Made by a program: the position numbers and the translations under genes. Below, one piece after another: positions 37,601 to 50,026 of a stretch of DNA of 64,000 nt. Origin of the DNA: Oasisia sp. SBJ-2009 (Eukaryota; Annelida; Polychaeta; Sabellida; Siboglinidae); NCBI GenBank assembly GCA_964017155.1, contig OZ024860.1, positions 47,770,252 through 47,834,251 on the forward strand, in the 5' to 3' direction. Position 1 is the first letter of the stretch; each line of letters starts with the position of its first letter. The notes under the pieces are model-generated. The model saw only the letters and a program-made list of their open reading frames with translations, was not told the DNA's origin and made no database searches.

Positions 37601-38149
37601 TGTGCCACAGCAACTATTATATAAGCTGCAAATATTAACAAATATTATCTTCTAAAGTACACATATTACTTATAATCTTTTTCTAATGGAACTGGCTCTA
37701 TTAAAATGATAGTAAATTTACTATATAAACACATGAAGTCCATAAATCATTCTGCTATATTACAGCAATTACAATCTGCAGTTCTCAAAACGCAATTACT
37801 TTGGCCTGTTATGCCCTATGAATAAAATAAATTCATCAACCAGCCATACGCTGTAGACTATGATGCCCCTCTTGTTTCTTTCGGTGCTCGTGTAATTATC
37901 AATGGTCATATTTATTAATGATAATGTCGTTATGGGTATATATTACTTACTTAGATTCATACTATTAACGCAAAACACATTTATAATCATGCAATTGGGC
38001 TTATACATTTTAAGTAATTATTTCATTTTTTCCATAGGCTATGACTTGTTATAATGGACTTATAAATATTAATCGAATATCCTTATGAATCGCTAGTAGC
38101 AGTAGTACGATTACGCACCCGTACTGATACTGATGCGAAGGGTAACGTG
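34641..38149. other. Intron 2 interior with short repeats and a GC-rich patch
   Basis: GCTGCCACCTCACGGA or a close variant recurs at 35274, 35454 and 35664 with partly similar flanks. A GC-rich patch at about 35560-36330 has open frames on both strands, but I recognise no domain. Positions 35950-36022 are the inverse of the repeat at 38263-38330. From 36370 the sequence is very AT-rich and looks empty. Confidence 0.5.
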
Positions 38150-38168
38150 AAAGTACGACCAAGAAATC

Positions 38169-38330
38169 GCCTGTGCGCTGAATGCTCGGACCTTTATCAC
38201 AAACAAACACGGTTCCGATGCTCGGCCTGCTGCACCGCGTCCGAGCACCGGGGAAAGTCAAAGTAGGCGCATGCGCGTTGAGTGCTCGGACCTTTATCAC
38301 CAGCGAACACGGTTCCGATGCTCGGCTACG
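38169..38330. repeat. GC-rich repeat C, two direct units
   Basis: The unit TGCTCGGACCTTTATCAC, then ACACGGTTCCGATGCTCGG, occurs at 38183-38222 and 38283-38322. An inverted relative lies at 35950-36022 in the same intron. It probably belongs to a small mobile element whose ends I cannot define. Confidence 0.65.
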
Positions 38331-38726
38331 CAACAACGTCCTAATAAATAATGAAACCTACAATTCCTACTCTAATAATTGATAAATAAAACGTATTGCA
38401 TCGTTTATAAAAGCCCAACAAAATCGCGAGTAAAATTATTAAACTGGCACAATGCTTGATTTGAAATATTTCCCAGAGCTGCAATAAATGGCGAAGTGTG
38501 ACTATAACGTACATTTTAAAGGGTTTTGGAATGGGTATGCGTGAAAAACGATTTCACCTTGTACATTGTAGACTATTAATATTGTTAATCACATTTCAAT
38601 AATTGAAATAAATTGTTACAGGTTTTCAAGTCTATATATGGTCAATCTGGATTTATACTTCATTTTACCGATTGTTCTACACCTTGTTTATGGTTGTATA
38701 CATGCACGATTTGTGCTATTCTATAT

Positions 38727-41310
38727 GGGTCATTCCGAGTGAACGCAACCAAAATTCCAGAAATTGGTTGCTGTCATCTCTTAGATTTTTGAATAGATCA
38801 GTATGGTGAGAGCTTTTGGTGAGATTAGTAAGAATCCAAAATTTGAGCGTTCTAGCTTAACTAGTTTTCAAGTTACGGCAGGTTGACATTTGGGACTTAG
38901 ACGTTTTTCGACCGCTTGTTAAAAATAAATAATTGTATTCACATTTCACTAGTCAATATCTTCTGCACTCTTTAGCCTGTATCAGTGAAATTGTGTGAAG
39001 TTGTTCTCTATAATATAAAGAGTACATAACTACAATTATAACATAAATACAGTGTATGGTTAATGTGCAGCAAGTTGATAAACATCATGATTTATTCAAA
39101 ATATCACACGCAGGAGGGTTTTCAGACCCTGATTGTGAGTAAAACACACACACCTTAGATCCAAATTGTACATATTTGGTACCAAAACATAAATATGTGC
39201 AAATCTGAGAAATATGGCAGATTTAGCTGCCTTAAGTATGAATATATACATGTGCAAAGATGGTGCGTTATTATATTTCTTTAAAAATGACCAACTTCCG
39301 ACCCAAAAAGTCGATGAGGCGTAGCTTGTATTATCACAAAACCTTTTATAGGTGTTAGTTCATTTCTATAACTCAAATAACTATTAAGTCTCAATATCCT
39401 TCCGAGCTTCCTTCACACAAAAAATGGCATACGTCTGGGTGCCCCAACTTTTAAAATAAATTGCTTGTATATACGAAAGGGTTTTCAGACATTGATTGCA
39501 AGCTAAATATAGATGGTTAAATGAACTGTTGTGTCTATTTTACATATATGCATAATACTGCATATTATCAGAGCAAATATGGCATGCCTGACTGTCTTAA
39601 TTATGAATCTACACATACCCAAATATCATATATTTTATATTTCATTAAAATTAGCAAACGTCCTACCCTAAAAGGTCAATGTGGATTAGAAGGTATTGTT
39701 ATCAAATTTTTACTAGGCATAAACCAGTTAAAAGATAAATTAACCAGTAACTCTCAATATCCTTCCATGCTTCCTTCTCAAGAAAAATGGAATCCCATTG
39801 ATACAACTTTTTAAATAAATTGCTTGTGATATATGAGAGGGTTTTCAGACATTGATTGCAAGCTAAATATGAATGGCTAAATGAAATGTTGTGTGTATTT
39901 GATATATATATGCATATCATTGTGTATTATCAGAGTAATATGACTTGTTTGACTATCTTAATTATGATTCTACACATACCCAAATGTCCTACATTTTATA
40001 TTTCTTTAAAATTAGCAAACTTCCAACCTTAAAAGGTCGATGTGGATTAGAAGGTATTGTTATCAAACTTTTACCAGGCATAAACCAGTCCAACGACTAA
40101 ATAATTCTCAATATCCTTCCATGCTTCTTTGTCAAGAAGAATGGGGACCCATAGATACAGAAAAAGAATCAATAAATCACTTGCGAGCAGGTTTTCAAGC
40201 ACTGATCTTGAGTTAAACATAATAATTATGTTATTGGTAACATTTGTAAATATTGCATATTTATGCATATCAGTACTTATACATTCTTACGGAGTTTTGC
40301 TTGAAGCATGGGGCTGGTTTTTGCCTGGTAAAAGTTTGATAACAATACCTTCTAATCCACATTTACCTTTTAGGGTAGGACTTTTGCTAATTTTAATGAA
40401 ATATAAAATATATGATATTTGGGTATGTGTAGATTCATAATTAAGACAGTCAGGCATGCCATATTTGCTCTGATAATATGCAGTATTATGCATATATGTA
40501 AAATAGACACAACAGTTCATTTAACCATCCATATTTAGCTTGCAATCGATGTCTGAAAACCCTTTCGTATATACAAGCAATTTATTTTAAAAGTTGGGGC
40601 ACCCAGACGTATGCCATTTTTGTTGTGAAGGAAGCTCGGAAGGATATTGAGACTTAATAGTTATTTGAGTAATAGAAATGAACTAACACCTAGAAAAGGT
40701 TTTGTGATAATACAAGCTACGCCTCATCGTCTTTTTTGGGTCGGAAGTTGGTCATTTTTAAAGAAATATACTAACGTACCATCTTTGCACATGTATATAT
40801 TCATAATTAAGGCAGCTAAACCTGCCATATTTCTCAGATTTGCACATATTTATGTCTTGGTACCAAATATGTACAATTTGGATCTAAGGTGTGTGTATTT
40901 TACTCACAATCAGGGTCTGAAAACCCTCCTGCATGTGATATTTTGAATAAATCATGATGTTTATCAACTTGCAGCACATTAACCATACACTGTATTTCTG
41001 TTCTAATTGTAGTTATGCAATCTTTATATTATAGAGAACAACTCCACACAATTTCACTGACACAGGCTAAAGTGTGAAGAATATATTGACTAGTGAAATG
41101 TGAATAAAATTATTTATTTTTAACAAGCGGTCGAAAAACCAAATTTCAAAGTCCCAAATTTCAACCTGCCGTAACTTTAAAACTAGTTAAGCTAGAACGC
41201 TCAAATTTTGGATTCTTACTAATCTTACCAAAGGCTCTCACCAAACTGATCTAATAAAAAATATAAGAGATGACAGCAACCTCATTGGTTGCGTTCACAC
41301 GGAATGACCC
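38727..41310. mobile_element. Foldback transposon FB-2 (2,584 bp), intron 2
   Basis: Same family as FB-1, with ends GGGTCATTCCGAGTGAACGC and its inverse GGAATGACCC. It is flanked by ATAT on both sides, an independent 4-bp target duplication. Internal tandem units point outward from the centre as in FB-1. Its right end is 19 bp upstream of exon 3. Confidence 0.85.
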
Positions 41311-41329
41311 ATATATGCATTCTATTTAG

Positions 41330-41611
41330 GTGCACAATAACGGATATATGGCCTTGTGGCCGAAGAAACCCACAACAGTAAAACTCCCGAAACTGCCGCC
41401 CTCAAATCTAGGAGTGCCAATTATGGCTCCCTTCTGGGCGGACATCAGCATCAAGGGTAAGGGTTATTCCAAAGTGACGGTGTTCTTCAAAATAAGGTAT
41501 CCGTTGACGGATCGAGCCGTCACGAGGAGTATCAAGAAGCGCTATTATTCCAAGAAGACCGTCTGTGTGAGGTGGTATAAAGTGACGTATGCGAGAGGAA
41601 ATAGGAAAAAG
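41330..41611 (+). CDS. Exon 3: NIDO domain core
   Basis: 94 codons, phase 0 at both ends; acceptor TCTATTTAG|GTG and strong donor AAG|GTAAGC. VHNNGYMAL and PIMAPFWADISIKGKG are the family-defining NIDO strands (NNG and APFWAD). RWYKVTYARG matches the later strand that precedes the NTFQ-type motif, here supplied by exon 4. NIDO occurs in nidogen, Mesh, SUSD2 and MUC4 and is extracellular. Confidence 0.85.
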
Positions 41612-41664
41612 GTAAGCGAACGTATCACGTAAGGAAAACTACAGCTCTCGGATTAATAATAACA

Positions 41665-41980
41665 ACATAGTTTAAAAAGGTTCGTTCTTATATAGCGCAG
41701 ATCCGGTCCTCATGAATGTTCAAAGCGCTTTTACACGTTACCTCCCTGGTAGAACGTCTCAACTTCTCTGGGAAGCATTCAGCCATATGCTGCAGTCAGT
41801 GTGCGAAGGCTGCTCGTATACATATTCACCAATGTATATAGCCACGTACTCATGTATACAGCTGAGTGAACTGGAGCAATGTAGAGTGAACAAACTTGCC
41901 CAATGTTTTAACACCGCAGCACAGGATTCGAATCCGGGTTCTCTTTCTCGAGAGCCGAAACTCTACCCCTGAGCTCTACA
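41665..41980 (-). mobile_element. tRNA-derived SINE with L2-like tail, intron 3
   Basis: On the minus strand the head (41980 to 41920) reads like a tRNA: GCTCAGGGGTAGAG (D-arm, A box), then GGATTCGAATCC (B box). The body matches the SINE at 1850-2145. The tail includes AAAGCGCTTTGAAC and GCGCTATATAAGAAC, resembling the 3' end of the L2-like LINE at 17300-17350, as expected if that LINE moves it. A region this long with a decayed clover leaf is not a functional tRNA gene. Confidence 0.75.
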
Positions 41981-43180
41981 AAAATACTGCACCTATTCTC
42001 ATTGCATAAAACATAGAACTAATCAGTAGGCATAAGAGAGAACGTGGTCGCGCAAGAGCATCATGGGACATCGGAAGGTGTATCATGGGAATACAATTTC
42101 AAACAAGGCAAAAGGCAGTTATTATTTCAGGTGATTTTGTACTGATAGGGAATTAATTGCAGCTTTTGGATGCACCAACAAAGAAAACGTGTTTGCTTTG
42201 TTTTAGGATAGAAAAATACTTTATATCAACCAGATATGAGCGAACTAACGAACAATGGAATACCATTCTAAATTCTGAGCGTTGTTGAGCACCTATAATG
42301 GATGTTTTTTTGCATGACAATTTTTGTTATTTTTAAAATGGTATTTCAAATAATTGCGAAAACATCTAGGGACATTCTTCTTTTTAATATTGAATATAAA
42401 AAATTATACAAGGTATATTGGAGTGAAAAAAATTACTTTCCTTCTCCCACCCATTGCTAAATTATTTAATAGATAGACTTGGTATTCATTTTCAAATCAC
42501 AAGCAATTTCAGGGGTTGGTACTATCATAATTCGTAAAATAGATATTTCCTACATGAACATAACACAGTTCTTTCTCAAAAGGATTATTCCGCCCCTTTG
42601 TCGCGCCTGCCACACTTATTTTTCCAGGGAAAGTAAGAGGTGATCTGAAATGTATGCCATGCAGCACTTGAACCATTTAAATTCACATATACAAAAACCA
42701 GTAATCACTTTGTTGCTGTTAACAATGACCAAATAATAGGTAATGCCGTTGTGTAAAGATAGAAACACGTCTGCAACCTGGAAAGCCCCACTAAAGGAAT
42801 CAGTAGAGACTCGTGCATATAAATGCAAATGGAAATAGGTTGTACGAACATGGTAATGCCAATTCCAGAAATGTCAACAGCACAGTACAGAGACATAATG
42901 TACGATCATAGCAATGGCATTGTATTTAATAATAATATAACAAGATCTGCCACGAGTACAGTACTAAGAATAACACACGATACGGGCCCCTCTAGCCATG
43001 GGATGTCAACAACCCAGATCAAAATGTCCAGAAGTTTTCCGAGATAGAACGAATATTTTCCGAATTGTTTCGAAATATTCTGGTGCCCCGATTACCTAGT
43101 CAAAATGTCGCGTCTGTTTGATGTATCACATCGATCAAATCACCCGACAAAACATCAATAATGTATTTTTACTTTTACAG
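41981..43180. other. Rest of intron 3
   Basis: No gene. Positions 42830-43110 resemble 51180-51620 in fragments (GATAGAACGA, ATTCTGGTGC, and TACGAACATG in both), suggesting an old dispersed repeat in two introns of this gene. Confidence 0.45.
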
Positions 43181-43291
43181 ACAAATACCTTTGAGATCTA
43201 CTTGACAACAAATAGGAGGGAGACATTTGTTTTGTACCGCTACATGTCACTAACATGGTCCACTCGACCGCGAACCAGAGCCTATGCTATG
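43181..43291 (+). CDS. Exon 4: NIDO domain, continued
   Basis: 37 codons, phase 0 at both ends, from a strong acceptor (TTTTTACTTTTACAG) to a consensus donor (ATG|GTAAGT). TNTFEIYLTTNRRETFVLYR matches the NIDO segment NTFQ..L..D....FV, and YMSLTWST continues it. Confidence 0.85.
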
Positions 43292-43488
43292 GTAAGTCGT
43301 CACGTCCGGTCACGTGGCACACAGAAATACCACAGATTCCGCTTAAAATGCAATATTCATTCAAATGACTAGCTCCGTGCGTTTATTAGTAATTTCACCA
43401 AAAGCAGAATGATCAAGTATTCCCCAATGATGGCGTATTTGCTTTATGTATATATGTTACGTATTTTTCTTCAATTAATAGAACAAAT

Positions 43489-45300
43489 GGGTCATTCCGA
43501 GTGAACGGTAGTTTTAGTAGATCAGTATGGCGAGATAAAGAATAAACAAATGTGAGTGTTCTAGGCTAGCTTAAATGGTTTTCTAGTTACAGCAGATTGA
43601 AATGTGGTTTTTCGACAGCTTGTTAAAAATAAATAATGTTATTCACATTTCACTAATCAATATCTTCTGCACTCTTTAGCCTGTATCTGTGAAAATGTGT
43701 GGAGTTGTTTTCTATAATATACAGATTACATAACTATAATTAGAACATAAATACAGTGTATGGGTAATGTGCAGCCAGTTAATAAACATCATGATTAATT
43801 CAAAATATCACTCGTCGGAGGGTTTTCAGACCCTGATTGTGAGCAGAATACACACACACACACATTAGAGCCAAATGATACTTATTTGGTACCGAAACAT
43901 AAATATGTGCAAATCTGAGAAATATGGCAGGTTTGGCTGCCTTAATTATGAATCTATATATGTGCAAATATGTTACGTTATTATATTTGTTTAAATGACT
44001 AATTTCCAACCCAAAAAAGTCGAAGAGGCGTAGCTTTTATTATCACAACACTTTTTCTACGTGTTAGTTCATGTCTATAACTCAAATAACTAGTAAGTCC
44101 CAATATCCTTCCGAGCTTCCTTTACAAAAAATGGCATACGTCTGGATGCCCCAATTAAAAAAATACATTTCTTGTCATATACGAGAGGGTTTTCAGACAT
44201 TCATTGCAAGCTAAACATTGATGTTTCAGTTGACTGTTGTGTCTATTTGATATAGATTCATAACATTGTGTATTATCAGAGCAAATATGGCATGCCTGAC
44301 TGTCTTAATTATGAATATACACATACCCAAATATCATATATTTAATATTTCATTAAAATTAGCAAACTTCCGACCCTAATAGGTCAATGTAGATTAGAAG
44401 GTATTGTTATTAAACTTTTACCAGGCATAAATCAGTCCAAAGGCAAAATAACAAGTAATTCTCAATATCCTTCCATGCTTCCTTCTCAAGAAGAATGGGA
44501 ACCCATTGATACTTGATACAACCTTTAAAATAAATTGCTTGTGATATAGAAGAGGATTTTTAGACATTGATTGTAAGCTAAAGGTGGATGGTTAAATGAA
44601 ATGTTGTGTGTATTTGATACATATGCATAACATTGTGTATTATCAAAGTAATATGACTTGACTGTCTTAATTATGGATCTACACATACCCAAATATCCTA
44701 CATTTTATATTTCTTTAAAATTAGCAAACTTCCAACCCTAGAAGGTCAATGTGGATTAGAAGGTTTTGTTATCAATTACTGTTATCAAAATTTTACCAGG
44801 CATAAACCAGTCCAAAGACTAACTAATACATAACTCTCGATATCCTTCCATGCTTCCTTGTCAAGAAAAATGGTGACCCATAGATACAGAAAAAGTATCA
44901 ATAAATCACTTGCGAGCATGTTTTCAAGCACTTATCTTGAGTTAAACATAATATGTTTTTGGTAATATTTGTAAATATTGCATACCTATGCCTACCAGTA
45001 TACAGATTAGGGAGTTTTGCTTGAAGCATGGGGCTTGGTTATGCCTGGTAAACGTTTGATAACAATACCTTCTAACCCACATTGACAGTTTAGGGTCGGA
45101 CGTTTGCTGATATTAAAGAAATATAAAATGTAGGACATTTGGATATGTGTAGATTCATGATTAAGTCCATCAGGCATGTCATATTACTCTTTAATACACA
45201 ATGTTTTGCATATATTTTATCAGATACACACAACAGTTCACTGAACCATTTATATTTAGCTTGCAATCAATGTCTGAAAACCCTCTCGTATATCATTTTC
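43489..45300. mobile_element. Truncated foldback element FB-3, intron 4
   Basis: The left end GGGTCATTCCGAGTGAACG is intact and the internal tandem units follow, more diverged than in FB-1 and FB-2. Homology stops at about 45300 without a right terminus. Confidence 0.75.
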
Positions 45301-46617
45301 AAAACAGTGATCAATTGTATTGTTTTTAATTTACTATGTGTTTATTGTCATTACATGAAATTAAAGTTGTTATTTTGTATTACATTGATGCCAGTTTTTA
45401 GTATTATAGAATTATTTGATTTCTGCCACGTAAAGCGCATTCATATTTTTGGCTTGGTTTTCAGTATGCAAATTCTTGTCAGGGTCTGCCATGTAATAAC
45501 TATAACATGGTGTACACATTCGTTGTATGCTGAATACGTTTTAAGGTGTATTGATTTCGATGTTGACACACTGGGTATAATATGCATTATACATGTGCAA
45601 AGGTATCCTAGTTTTCCATGTCCAAGATAATATGTAACTGTGAATAAAAACAAATGTGTATTTAAATGGACATATTACAATATTTTGATAATTTATACGT
45701 TGTTGATTGCTAATTTTTTTTAATTCTCTGCCTTGTCTCACCTTTGCATTGTAGTGTGTCCTGTAGCAATACTATAATTCTAGTTATATGTTATGCATTC
45801 GTATACTGCTGTGATGAAACTATTGATGGAAGGTACCAGGTATTATACAGACTATAGCCAGGCATCACTGACCACAACGGAAACAAGTGCAAGAATGTTA
45901 TGTGTGATATTTGCATGATATGGTGTACACTAACTGTATTAACATGTTATGTTGATGTTTACATTTTTTATATTGCATATAGTCATCACCATCATGGTAG
46001 TCATAAAAAGTATAAATTAGTTTGCACAAAATATAATGGAAATCAACAACATTCAGTATTACTACTAAAATGTGAATCACAAAACACTGTTTTAATATTG
46101 TGAAAATCAATATAATTATCTGTTTGACGTTCACTTGCACGAGATAACGGGTGCTCCCTCTAAGAATACAAAGCTTCTTGCCTGATCAACAAGAGCCTGC
46201 TGCCAAAGTCCCTCATGTCAATGTTATTTATAATTTCGTCCCTCACGTCATCTACTCTCTCTAGATATGTACTTTCGCAATTACTAAGCTTGTTAACAAG
46301 ATGCTTCGAAATCAAATACAATACAGGCTGTGTCTAGCTGGGTGATGCTAACGATGCCCAGGCCATGGTTACTGTCAAACTGGCTTGTCTGACTAATATT
46401 TTAATCCTACAAGTTAGCGAATCCACGTCGAGTGGACGTTTGCAAGTTGCAGCTCTCGTTGAATTAGCCCACGACTACTCCCTCTTGTTGCTAACTGTTT
46501 TATTGCACTTAATGCGTACATTCAAGGCTTTATAGAAGAAGCACTTTGCCTTTGGAAACTTAGCCGTGACGCGCAAATGCACGTGCGATTTGTTATTGTG
46601 CCGCAGTAGGTCGGTCT
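45301..46617. other. Intron 4 interior, no gene seen
   Basis: AT-rich sequence. The 163-codon frame at 45139-45630 begins inside FB-3 and lacks any recognisable domain. Confidence 0.5.
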
Positions 46618-46625
46618 CGCGTAAA

Positions 46626-48433
46626 CAGTATTGCCAGGTCAAAATAAAATGTCTAGCCCAATCGCCCTCCAAAACCAGCCCAAAAATCCCCCCAAATAAA
46701 TTGGTACATTTTAAAAGTTGCCAACGATCGACAGCCCCCTTTCGATAAAGAGGGAAATGCATTTCGAGTACACCAAGCACAAAGTATTTACCTAATGGTG
46801 AGTGGATGATTCCATCATTCCTTGCAGTTGAGCGGCACCAACTGTTCTACAGTGAACTATAGATTATAATTGCTTGTTTAGACATTGTACATAATTACAT
46901 TATTACTATAATTAATAATTAATTACAATTACATTGTACACAATAATGTCACATAATTCCCCACATAAATGACCCTCTACGTAATCACATATATATGCTC
47001 TATACAGCCTACACGGTCGCGGCGCATAACTGCGTTAGTTAATGGTGTCTACTATCATGTAAAAAAATAGAAATTTGGCAATTAAAAAAATAAAAACATA
47101 ATAATAACTGGATTATGAAAACATCCAAGTGAATGTATGATTGTATTATAATGTACTACACTTGAATATAATTTCTATGTTTTACAAGTTTATATAGTAA
47201 TAATGGTTGTACTGCATGCACTTAATAGGAAATTATGTAATTATAGTTTTCTATTGTTTTGCACAGTGGTACGTATACAATCATTATATTTCTCTTCGGT
47301 ATATAAATTTATATAACAAGAATGTTATGCAGTACCATGTATGGTTATGTTGGAGGAAAATAAACATTATTATTATTATCAAGACAATTATGTGATATAT
47401 GGCTATACAAAAATGGTAGTACCGTGGTCTATATATATATATATTGCGTTTTATCCCTTCTCTTTCGTCACTTAATTCATGCCTGGAATAATATACTATA
47501 CGAATAAGCTATAGCGGCTCGTTGGCTGAAACTGAGCAGCATCTAAGAGTAAATTGGATTATACACCCATCCTCGCAAGCAACGGGTCGTTGATGTCGCG
47601 CTTACATTTTCCCGGTCGTTAGAAACGTTCCGATTGACGTTTCTGCGCATGCGCAATAAATGTAAAATCATCAATGTCCAGCGAAACGACAAAGCATTTT
47701 CGGTATAAATGCCACGGGCTGTTCGTTCACTATCCTGTGATGATTACTGTGAAGAGATTCTTAAAATGTCGTTCAATGCAATACAATATTACGGTTTTTA
47801 AAATAAATAACTCACGGATCATGGCGCACTACAGTCACGTGTTTTACGCTGGCTATCAAAATATGCCTCAAAACTTGTTTGCCTCATGTTAATTTGCGAC
47901 AAATAACTTTGCTGAGAGGAACTAACGAACAACGTACTCGTAGTATTTATACCACAAATGCACTGTCCTTTCGCTACACAATGAAGCTTTTACATTTATT
48001 GCGCATGCGCAGAAACGTCAATCGGAACGTTTATAACTCCGGAAAAATGTAAACGCTACACACACTCACACACACAGCGCTACATTACTATCCGTAGCGC
48101 TAGGAAGAGAAGAGCAGGTATTGACGAAATCAGCAGCAGCGACACCTGGCGGCGAGAATTAGTATTACCCTTATTTGTGGAGAACTGAATGCCCCATACT
48201 GGAGTGGGCATTACGTGTGTCTGTATTCAAAAACATTAGGAATCTTTAATGAATAGTTCTCAGTATTTATTATGAGACAGAATATGATGGCTCATAATGT
48301 ACTTTTGGAAGTAGCCCAAAAATAGCGGCATATGCATAAAAAAGATCCAAAAAAAGGCAACCCGCAACTTTACCCCAAAGTAGGTCTCAAACAAGCCCAA
48401 TTCCGCGGGAAAACCGCGGAATTGGCAACACTG
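46626..48433. mobile_element. Non-autonomous hAT transposon (1,808 bp), intron 4
   Basis: Terminal inverted repeats CAGTATTGCCA (left) and CAGTGTTGCCA (inverse of right) match the hAT signature CAG-TTGCCA. They are flanked by a perfect 8-bp target duplication, CGCGTAAA, at 46618-46625 and 48434-48441. Both subterminal regions contain GCCCAAAAAT. No hAT transposase is seen. A perfect 11-bp-stem hairpin (48398-48424, loop GAAAA) sits at the right end. Confidence 0.88.
47595..48059. mobile_element. MITE-like inverted-repeat element nested in the hAT copy
   Basis: Arms of about 73 bp (47595-47667 and 47986-48059) share AACGTTCCGATTGACGTTTC and TGCGCATGCGCAATAAATGT in inverted orientation. The 320-bp interior has no gene. 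No target duplication is visible. Confidence 0.7.
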
Positions 48434-48717
48434 CGCGTAAAGCACGTGACCCAAAAAACCGCAGGACGTCAGCAGGTGGTGATTGCGTCGCCAGTTATAC
48501 CCGATGTAACGGCGATTCTTTTTTATGATTAAAAACGACAAATACGCATTAAAAAAACAACTGACTATGCACACTAGTTAAACTGTTAACACATTACACA
48601 TCTGGTCATAAAATAACCGATTTCATATAGTATCTTTAATTTGTTGGTTTAATTTAATTTGTTGAGTAGTTTTCGTTATAACTACCATACAAATAATACT
48701 GTTGTGACTCTCTTTAG

Positions 48718-48913
48718 GCTGCCGTTATATTTGGTGACAAGTCAAAAAGTATTACCCTGCCATCTTCCCGGACGTCCCTTGTCAAAGGTCTAACCAAGAA
48801 GTCGAACATTAGAAGGAATGGAATGTTTGTGTACAGACTCGACGAACCGCTTCGAACTCGGCTATTTGATGCTAATCAGGCTATTTCGTATTCTTTGAGT
48901 AATTGTTTTCCAG
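48718..48913 (+). CDS. Exon 5: end of the NIDO domain
   Basis: Acceptor CTCTTTAG|GCT, donor CAG|GTATGT, phase 0 in and phase 1 out. GDKSKSITLPSSRTSLVKGL followed by NGMFVYRLDE corresponds to the closing NIDO strands (a serine-rich loop, then the FRVDE-type strand). AISYSLSNCFP leads to the TIG exon. Confidence 0.85.
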
Positions 48914-49786
48914 GTATGTTACTACACACGTGTGGGAATATAACAATATGCCAACTTGTTGAATACTATAATGCATATATAATAGCAATAATCACGTATG
49001 AAACCTAATCCAATATACTATGGGGCCTACACTAAGGTACACTAAGAAGCACACTGAATTATGTGATAGCAATCATATTGAGGGTGATCAAATCAGACCT
49101 GGACACAAATAAATGACTGGACGCGAAACATACAATAGATAAATACATTATTATGTACAACAATATATAACATTATAATGTAACAAAATGTGCAAACTTT
49201 ATTTACAATAGTTTCCTGAATGGATGCTTGATTCGTATTCGGCATGTTGCCTGCAATCACTTGAATTTGAATGGTAATTATCGTTTTCGAAACCAAGGCA
49301 AACCGTATTCCACAATTAGTGTACTTGTCACTGTTTGTTGTAAAGGTCTTATATCTCAGAATTGTTCAGGGAGATTATTTCCCATGCTATGTATGAGATA
49401 ATATGTATTAAGACTATACAAAAAACGAATTGAATAAACAATTTAGCGAGCAAGAGAGGGTGAGAGGGGAAGGGAAGGGGGCAGGGAAAGGAGATTGGAG
49501 GGAGACGGAGGAGTGGAGAGGGAGAGAGGGGGAGGACTGCGGCGGAATTGGTAAAACTGTACCCCAATTACAAGTATATTTGTCCACACGAACAAAATAT
49601 ATTATATGTTAGCGAATGGCACAAAGGAACCAGGATACATTGCATATAGAGGCACGTTTTATATTCATATTATGCATTTATTACTCATGATTAATTTAAT
49701 AATGTTACGACTATTTCGTCTGGGCTTGTTCATGTGTGCATCCGCCATTGTGTTTAATATCCCCCGTTGTTGCTTACTCGATGCAG
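48914..49786. other. Intron 5, includes a purine-rich tract
   Basis: AT-rich intron. Positions 49446-49545 are an almost pure G/A run with irregular GAGAGGGA units. No gene is seen. Confidence 0.6.
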
Positions 49787-50026
49787 GCCCACTAACACTC
49801 TCACCAAGACGAGCACCGTTGCTCGGAGGATCTGCGATCACAGTTTCTGGCCCGTGTTTCGAACGACTTTCTTGTCGCTTTGATAACATTGTTGTCACCT
49901 GCCACAGCCTGAGCTCGAAAAAGGCCATCTGCGTCACACCGACGTTGGTTCGGGTTGGTGACATTCCTGTGTCGGTGTCAGTAAACGGTGGCGTCACTTT
50001 CATGCCGGCAGGCGACGTCACTATAG
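49787..50026 (+). CDS. Exon 6: IPT/TIG domain
   Basis: Phase 1 in and out; acceptor GATGCAG, donor ATAG|GTAGGA. PLTLSPRRAPLLGGSAITVS and GPCFERLSCRFD form the TIG start (proline-rich strand, then LGG and SGPCF). AICVTPTLVRVGDIPVSVSV then NGGVTFMPAGDV is the closing half (CVTP and VGxxxVxVSxNGGxTF). In Mesh/SUSD2-like proteins an Ig-like TIG fold follows NIDO, as here. Confidence 0.88.

Noticed and set aside
41920..41979. tRNA-like sequence with A and B boxes on the minus strand
   Set aside because: It is the head of a SINE that recurs at 1850-2145. The arms do not form a full clover leaf and a SINE body and tail follow.
45139..45630. 163-codon frame
   Set aside because: Begins within a foldback remnant, is AT-driven in composition and shows no signal peptide, domain or splice context consistent with the gene.
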